A stretch of 64,000 bases of DNA from Streptomyces sp. Je 1-369. Its GTDB lineage: Bacteria > Actinomycetota > Actinomycetes > Streptomycetales > Streptomycetaceae. The stretch lies in contig NZ_CP101750.1 of the NCBI RefSeq assembly GCF_026810505.1, positions 3,253,254-3,317,253 of the forward strand, read 5' to 3'. The position numbers and the translations under genes are program-made. The notes beneath the pieces were generated by a model, which did not search any database, was not told the DNA's origin, and saw nothing but the letters and a program-made list of their open reading frames with translations. How positions within the stretch are numbered: position 1 is the stretch's first letter; each line of letters opens with the position of its first letter. Of this stretch, positions 59,428-64,000 are shown one piece after another.

Positions 59428-61140
59428 TCACTCCGTGCTCTTGCACCACCGGTCATCGGACTGCGTCGTCATCAGCGCGCGCAGCCTTTCCTTGTGCTTC
59501 TCCTCGTGCATGCCGAACTGCTCCCAGGTACTGGTCAGTTCCCACTGCGTACGGAATGCCGCAAGGCTGTCCTCGTAATACTTGCTGTCCTTGAGGAACT
59601 GGTGCTCGAACACGCTCAGGCCCCTGCGGGTGCGCTGCAACGGGTTCATGGTGATGTACGGCTCGAAGAAGCCCGCTTCCGAGGTGAGCAGCGTCGACCC
59701 CGAGATGTCGGTGGGGGTCAGCTTCAGTTCGATGTGGTCGGGGAATCGGCCGCGCAGGTCCACGTACGAATGGATCACCGGCAGGAACGTCTCCTGGTAA
59801 TACGTGCTGGCCCGCACCCGGTCCACGATGTTCTGGTGGCTCACCGGTTCGGAGTCCGCGCCGTGCTGCATGAAGATCGCGAGGTTGTTCCAAGGACTGC
59901 TCAGAATCACATGAAAGTACGTGCCCCGCTCCAGGGCGCGGTGGATCTGCCAGTAGAAGATGTCCAAGTCGGCCAGAAAGTAAGAGGCGCCCGCGTGTGC
60001 CGTCAGCCGGATCACGTTCCGCTCCGCGTCGATCGCCTTCTTCTTCGCGGTGTTGCGGACGTCGTTCTCCTGCGGCGTGTACGTGCGGTCGATGCGGTAC
60101 GGGAGGTCGTCCGACTGCACCGTCGCGGCCCGCAGGTGCGCCAGCGCCTCCCGTATCGCGAGGGTCTGCGCGTGCTCCCTGCCGAGGGCCTCCACGGCCA
60201 TCTCCTCGGCCGATTCGAGCAGCGACACCGCCCGCCGTCTGCGCAGCAGACTTCCCGAACCGCCGCTCGCCGCCTCGAACTCGGCGACGGCGAGGGCCGC
60301 CTGGGCCACGATCGTCTCGCGGTGGGTCGCCCCGAGGAACGCCGACGCGTTGAGATGCACGATCTCCAGCTCGCTCAGCTGCCGCTCGCTGACCTCCACG
60401 TCGTGACCGGCCGCGGCCGCCTCGAACTTCGCCGTGGCCAGCGCGCGCCGCGCGGCGATGGCCGCCGGATGGTCACCGCCCTTGAGCGCGATGGAGTGCT
60501 CCGCGGACCGGTCGAACTTCTGCAGGGTGTCGAAAATTCGGTCCAGGTCGCGGTCGGCCTCGCCCCTGGCGACCTCCAGGCGCACCAAGTCCGCCGTCAG
60601 GCGCGCGTCGGGGTCGTCGCCCGGCCGCGTGTCCATCTCCTCCAGCGCCTTGTCGGCCCAGAACCCGGCGTCTCCCAGGTCGCCCTTGCGCAGGCTGACG
60701 GCTCCCAGGTTGGCGAGGATCCGGCCGCGTTCGGGAACGTGGCTGCCGCGCTCGGCCCGGCTCAGCGCGCGGCACAGGACGAGCCGTGACCGCTCGAGGT
60801 CGCCGTGCTCGGCGAGCAGGGCCCCCAGCTCGTTCCAGACGGCCGCCGCGTACACCTCGCGGTCCGCCTCCACGATCTCCATGTGCCGCAGCGTCATGTC
60901 GGCCACGGACAGGGACAGGGACTTCATGCCGAGGGCGCAGAGCAGCTTGGCGAGGTGGATGAGCTGTCCAGCGCGTAACTGCTGGTACTTGTCGGCTGGA
61001 TCGGGCCTGCGGACGTGCTTCACGTAGGCCGCGAGGCGGCTCCTGTCCCGGGGGCGTGACGCTGTGGGCGCCGAGTGCATCTCTTCGAGAAGCATCTCCT
61101 CGGCGACGGCTATGGCGTCGTCCAGGTACTGCGTCGTCAT
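59428..61140 (-). CDS. TPR-like protein with an unassigned C-terminal domain
   Basis: A 570-residue soluble protein. Residues 1-340 form helical TPR-like repeats (LGALLAEHGDLERSRLVL, LGAVSLRKGDLGDAGFW, and so on). Residues 350-560 form a mixed domain starting at NVIRLTAHAGASYFLADLDI and continuing FHVILSSPWNNLAIFMQ, IELKLTPTDISGSTLL and FFEPYITMNP. This pattern faintly recalls PLD-like or DUF5919-type sensor domains but lacks HxK motifs. Codon 55 is TTA (60976-60978), suggesting bldA-dependent expression. It is 43 nt downstream of the protease-like gene and 9 nt from the convergent NUDIX gene. Confidence 0.75.
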   Translation of the reverse strand: MTTQYLDDAIAVAEEMLLEEMHSAPTASRPRDRSRLAAYVKHVRRPDPADKYQQLRAGQLIHLAKLLCALGMKSLSLSVADMTLRHMEIVEADREVYAAAVWNELGALLAEHGDLERSRLVLCRALSRAERGSHVPERGRILANLGAVSLRKGDLGDAGFWADKALEEMDTRPGDDPDARLTADLVRLEVARGEADRDLDRIFDTLQKFDRSAEHSIALKGGDHPAAIAARRALATAKFEAAAAGHDVEVSERQLSELEIVHLNASAFLGATHRETIVAQAALAVAEFEAASGGSGSLLRRRRAVSLLESAEEMAVEALGREHAQTLAIREALAHLRAATVQSDDLPYRIDRTYTPQENDVRNTAKKKAIDAERNVIRLTAHAGASYFLADLDIFYWQIHRALERGTYFHVILSSPWNNLAIFMQHGADSEPVSHQNIVDRVRASTYYQETFLPVIHSYVDLRGRFPDHIELKLTPTDISGSTLLTSEAGFFEPYITMNPLQRTRRGLSVFEHQFLKDSKYYEDSLAAFRTQWELTSTWEQFGMHEEKHKERLRALMTTQSDDRWCKSTE

Positions 61141-61183
61141 GGTCCCTCCCGGGAGGTCGCCGGCCCACTGCCGGTGTGCTGGG

Positions 61184-62020
61184 TCAGCGGCGTATCCAGT
61201 GCACGGACACCACGGAGTCCTGCCCCGACTTCTTCAGCGCGTCGGCCACGGCGGCGTTGATCCGCAGTTTCTGTTCCGTCTCGCTCGCCTCCACCGAGTA
61301 GGGCCGCACGGAGAGCGGCCACTGGTCCCTCGCCAGATCCTCGACCCGGAACCGGAACCGGTCGAACTGTCTGACGGCCTCGCGGATCGTCCCGGCGAAG
61401 ACCGTGTCCCCCGCCGTGCCCGCGTCCGCGCGCCGCTCGACGATGAGGCCCAGGACCGCCGTCGGGCGGTACGGGTCGCCGCGTTCCACCGGGCTGCCCG
61501 CGAACTTCGTGTAGTCGTCCATGCCCGCGTGGCAGTTGAGCCGCAGCGCGCAGATCTTCACGCCCTTCTGCGGGTCCCCGTACTCGTACGAGACGTCGGC
61601 CACGCTGCCGGTCAGTACGTCGTCGGTGTCGGGCGGCTGGTGCGTCGCCTTCCACACCTCGTCCTGCCGGGCGTCGTCGAAGCAGACTCCGGGGAGGCGG
61701 ACGTCCTCGCCCTCGGCGAAGGTGAGGTTGAGGAGCGCGAGGTCCGAGCGCCGGTCGTAGTCCAGGACCTGCCCCATGACCTGCTTGCCGTCGGACAGGC
61801 GGAGCATGACCAGGTCGAGCCCTTTGAGTTCGCGGGCCTTGAGGCAGTGCGCGGCGGTGAGGGCGAACTCGCGGGTGAGCCGCACGCCCGAGCCGCGCCG
61901 GCAGCTGTCGCCCTGCCCCAGACCTTCGTCCTGTCGGCAGTCGGCTCCGCGACGGCATTCGACTCCCTGCCGACAGCCGCCTCGGAAGATCTCGATGAAG
62001 TGCTCGTCGTACACCACCAC
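61184..62020 (-). CDS. Trypsin-fold protein with the catalytic serine replaced
   Basis: A 278-residue cytoplasmic-looking protein with a chymotrypsin-like fold. The histidine H58 (TAAHC) and aspartate D93 (RRSDLALL) of the triad are kept, but the motif usually GxSGxP reads KFAGSP with A174 where serine belongs. The N terminus carries four cysteines (C16, C22, C28, C40) in an Arg/Gly-rich context and there is no signal peptide. It may be an inactive protease-fold sensor or regulatory partner for the TPR protein next to it. The GTG start at 62020 is uncertain. Confidence 0.72.
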   Translation of the reverse strand: MVVYDEHFIEIFRGGCRQGVECRRGADCRQDEGLGQGDSCRRGSGVRLTREFALTAAHCLKARELKGLDLVMLRLSDGKQVMGQVLDYDRRSDLALLNLTFAEGEDVRLPGVCFDDARQDEVWKATHQPPDTDDVLTGSVADVSYEYGDPQKGVKICALRLNCHAGMDDYTKFAGSPVERGDPYRPTAVLGLIVERRADAGTAGDTVFAGTIREAVRQFDRFRFRVEDLARDQWPLSVRPYSVEASETEQKLRINAAVADALKKSGQDSVVSVHWIRR

Positions 62021-62132
62021 GGGCCAGCCCCCCGTCCGGACCCTGAGCGAACCCCCGATTTCGCCCGGAAGACGCCATGGTAACCAGAATTGGTTGCCGG
62101 GGAATGGGCCCGTGGCACATCTCAGGGAATAT

Positions 62133-62720
62133 TCAGCCGGGGGTAATCGTGCGCGCTCTGCGGAGTTTGAGGAACCTCGAACGCTTCAGCCGCGCCAGCC
62201 ACTTCTGCCCCATCGAGATCCGTTCGGGATGAATCTCCGCCCGCAGCAGCACGAGAAGCCGGTGATCGGCTTTTCTTGATTTCTTCACGGCCTTCTTGAA
62301 CTCGACCCAGTACGGGTCGTTGTCGCTGATCCGCGGATTGTTCTCCCGCTGGGTGTGCCACGTCCCCCAGGCCAGTTTCCATCGCCGCCGGGCCGCGAAG
62401 GCGCGCTTGCAGGCGGCGAGGAGCGCGTCGCTGCCGTATATCTCCAGGCGGGCGAGGAGCGGGGACATGTCGTCGGCGGGGACCGTCGCGCCGGGCGGGC
62501 GTTCGGGGAAGGCGCCGGTCCTGCGGACCGTCTCCCTGAGGTCCGCCATCCGCCGGACGGCGATCATGACTTCGTCGTAGACGGCCATACGCCGGTCCCA
62601 CACGCGGTTCTCGTGCTCGCGTCTGGTCGTGGCCCGCTGGATGAGCCACGCGCTGGAGAACGTGGCCAGGGCGCCGAACGCCGTGCCGGTGAGTGCCGCT
62701 ACGGCCGGAGTCAGTCCCAT
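62133..62720 (-). CDS. Small membrane-anchored protein, unknown function
   Basis: A 195-residue protein with one N-terminal membrane segment (about 5-27) followed by a long basic, helical cytoplasmic region (REHENRVWDRRMAVYDEV...). It recalls the widespread small anchors with coiled-coil-like tails found beside actinobacterial accessory genes; no family name is certain. ATG at 62720 lies in a duplicated ATGACGCCATGGG. It is 112 bp upstream of the protease-like gene in the same direction. Confidence 0.65.
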   Translation of the reverse strand: MGLTPAVAALTGTAFGALATFSSAWLIQRATTRREHENRVWDRRMAVYDEVMIAVRRMADLRETVRRTGAFPERPPGATVPADDMSPLLARLEIYGSDALLAACKRAFAARRRWKLAWGTWHTQRENNPRISDNDPYWVEFKKAVKKSRKADHRLLVLLRAEIHPERISMGQKWLARLKRSRFLKLRRARTITPG

Positions 62721-62769
62721 GGCGTCATCCCCATGGCGTCATGATGACGCGCGGACGCCCCCGGCGAAC

Positions 62770-62815
62770 CGGGAACGTCCGCGCCCACGCGTCGGGAACG
62801 TCCGCGCCCACGCGT
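62770..62815. repeat. Perfect 23-bp tandem duplication
   Basis: Two exact copies (62770-62792 and 62793-62815), beginning CGGGAACGTCCGCGCC, between the membrane-protein gene and the stop of the FAH-family gene. Confidence 0.95.
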
Positions 62816-62826
62816 CGCCCGGCGGG

Positions 62827-63684
62827 CTACGCGGCCTTCAACTCCTGCCGCTGCCGCCCCAGCCCCTCGATCTCCAGCTCCACCACATCACCGGCCCGCA
62901 GATACGGCTTCGGCTCCGGCCTGCCCATCGCCACGCCCGCCGGCGTCCCCGTGTTGATCACGTCACCGGGGTAGAGGGTCATGAACTGGCTCACGTAGCG
63001 CACCACTTCCGCGACCGGGAAGATCTGGTCGGCGGTCGTGCCGTCCTGCTTCAGCTCGCCGTTGACCCAGAGCTTCAGGGACAGGGCCTGCGGGTCGGCG
63101 ATCTCGTCCGCGGTGACCAGCCAGGGGCCGAGCGGGTTGAACGTCTCGCAGTTCTTGCCCTTGTCCCAGGTGCCGCCCCGCTCGATCTGGAACTCCCGCT
63201 CGGACACGTCGTGCGCCACCGCGTACCCCGCGACGTGCGCGAGCGCCTCCTCGGCCGACTCCAGGTAGCGCGCCGTACGTCCGATGACCACGGCGAGCTC
63301 GACCTCCCAGTCCGTCTTCACGGAGCGGCGCGGCACGAGGACCGTGTCGTCCGGACCCACCACCGTGTCCGCCGCCTTGAAGAAGATGACGGGCTCGGCG
63401 GGCGGCTCGGCGCCCGTCTCGCGGGCGTGGTCGTGGTAGTTGAGGCCGATGCAGACGACCTTGCCCACCCGCCCCACCGGCGGGCCTACGCGCAGCCCGC
63501 CCGCGTCGAGAACGGGCAGGTCACCGGCGTCCGCCGCGGCCCTGATCCGGTCGAGCGCGGCCGCGTCGGCAAGCACGGCGCCGTCGATGTCGGCGACCAC
63601 CCCCGACAGGTCCCTGAGGGTTCCCTCGGCGTCGAGGAGCGCGGGGCGCTCCGCGCCTGACGTACCGACTCGCAGCAGCTTCAT
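62827..63684 (-). CDS. Fumarylacetoacetate hydrolase-family protein
   Basis: A 285-residue member of the FAH family, which hydrolyses or decarboxylates 2-keto acids in aromatic and sugar-acid breakdown. Landmarks: VVCIGLNYHDHARETGAEPP, PVIFFKAADTVVGPDD, WEVELAVVIGR with the metal-binding acids, GYAVAHDVSEREFQ, and LYPGDVINTGTPAGVAMG. ATG at 63684 is set back from GGAATGGAG. Single enzyme; substrate unknown. It is adjacent to but clearly different in type from the cluster at 58-62.7 kb. Confidence 0.87.
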   Translation of the reverse strand: MKLLRVGTSGAERPALLDAEGTLRDLSGVVADIDGAVLADAAALDRIRAAADAGDLPVLDAGGLRVGPPVGRVGKVVCIGLNYHDHARETGAEPPAEPVIFFKAADTVVGPDDTVLVPRRSVKTDWEVELAVVIGRTARYLESAEEALAHVAGYAVAHDVSEREFQIERGGTWDKGKNCETFNPLGPWLVTADEIADPQALSLKLWVNGELKQDGTTADQIFPVAEVVRYVSQFMTLYPGDVINTGTPAGVAMGRPEPKPYLRAGDVVELEIEGLGRQRQELKAA

Positions 63685-63797
63685 GGTCAGACTCCATTCC
63701 TTCGGTAGCCCGGCCGATGGGTTGCGGCCATCGGAGGTTTGGTCGATCGTCCAAGGTACGCGTGCGGTATGCAATACCCGGTTCACGTACTGGACCG

Positions 63798-64000
63798 TTA
63801 CCCAGCGGTAGCCAGCACCCCCGCTGTGCCCGGCATGTCCCGGTACAGCACGGCTCGTTCGACCGCGCTCCACGTCGTGCTGGTCACCACGTACAGCGCG
63901 GCCGCCAGCGGCACGACAGCGACCGTGAACAGAGTCATGAACGACATCAGCGGCATCACCTTCGTGATCGCACCCATGCCGGGCACCTGCTGGTCACCAC
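63798..64000 (-). CDS. YidC/Oxa1-type membrane insertase, 3' end only
   Basis: The final 66-67 codons of a gene that continues beyond the window. It reads PGMGAITKVMPLMSFMTLFTVAVVPLAAALYVVTSTTWSAVERAVLYR, the last two membrane helices of a YidC/Oxa1 protein, with a short tail after them. No basic C-terminal tail follows, as in the short actinobacterial second copies. Confidence 0.7.
   Translation of the reverse strand, partial: GDQQVPGMGAITKVMPLMSFMTLFTVAVVPLAAALYVVTSTTWSAVERAVLYRDMPGTAGVLATAG

Noticed and set aside
58092..61140. FxsA/FxsB-type peptide-modification cluster (radical SAM plus TPR)
   Set aside because: The radical SAM protein has no SPASM domain and no short FXSXX-terminated precursor was found nearby.

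Overview
The window is very GC-rich, uses GTG and TTG starts freely, reserves TTA for three genes only, and carries a developmental glycan locus (cslA-glxA) known from Streptomyces. I read it as chromosomal DNA of a Streptomyces or close relative. Almost every base is in a coding frame on the opposite strand as well, so most long alternative ORFs are shadows. Calls rest on visible motifs, start-site context and family knowledge; no database search was run.

Layout. 0-8.5 kb: GH18 chitinase-like protein, CAP-domain protein, OmpR-type two-component pair, a spermidine-synthase-like methyltransferase, a TPR/HTH regulator and a histidine phosphatase. 8.7-15.1 kb: PAP2 membrane phosphatase, then a tightly overlapping three-gene set (iron-sulfur PD-(D/E)XK nuclease, a protein of unknown family, SF1 helicase) that looks like a split Dna2/Cas4-type machine, two small proteins and the first tRNA-Lys. 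15.2-19.8 kb: M6-like metalloprotease, PAS-GGDEF-EAL c-di-GMP protein, LLM flavin enzyme. 19.9-20.5 kb: small overlapping toxin-antitoxin-like pair. 20.5-29.4 kb: a catabolic module with two Asp/Glu-racemase-like proteins, hydroxyacid dehydrogenase, amidase, DUF3830 protein, an EhuBCDA-type ABC importer and an IclR regulator. 29.5-37.3 kb: second tRNA-Lys (inverted), DedA, LiaS/NarL-type two-component pair, acyl-CoA synthetase, AA10 LPMO with a DasR-like site, a P-loop kinase, SPFH protein, third tRNA-Lys. 37.4-43.5 kb: FadR-type regulator, cslA, glxA, a 180-bp inverted-repeat element and a GH6 lipoprotein. 43.6-46.8 kb: GAF-ANTAR protein, sortase plus secreted partner, NagD-like phosphatase. 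46.9-53.6 kb: an aminophosphonate uptake and breakdown operon with its GntR/UTRA regulator. 53.7-58 kb: LAETG-anchored protein, ROK regulator, Gfo/Idh/MocA dehydrogenase, HbpS-like protein. 58-62.8 kb: an accessory-looking cluster (radical SAM, NUDIX, TPR protein with a TTA codon, trypsin-fold protein lacking its catalytic serine, small membrane protein). 62.8-64 kb: FAH-family hydrolase and the 3' end of a yidC homologue.

The best candidates for undescribed biology are the nuclease/unknown/helicase triad (9.6-13.9 kb), the radical SAM-NUDIX-TPR-pseudoprotease cluster (58.1-62.7 kb) and the Ehu-like import module without recognisable ectoine hydrolysis genes (20.5-29.4 kb). Smaller signals are three identical tRNA-Lys(CTT) genes, short tandem duplications at or just beyond gene ends, a nested palindromic element that supplies the stop codon of the GH6 gene, and several uncharacterised operators.
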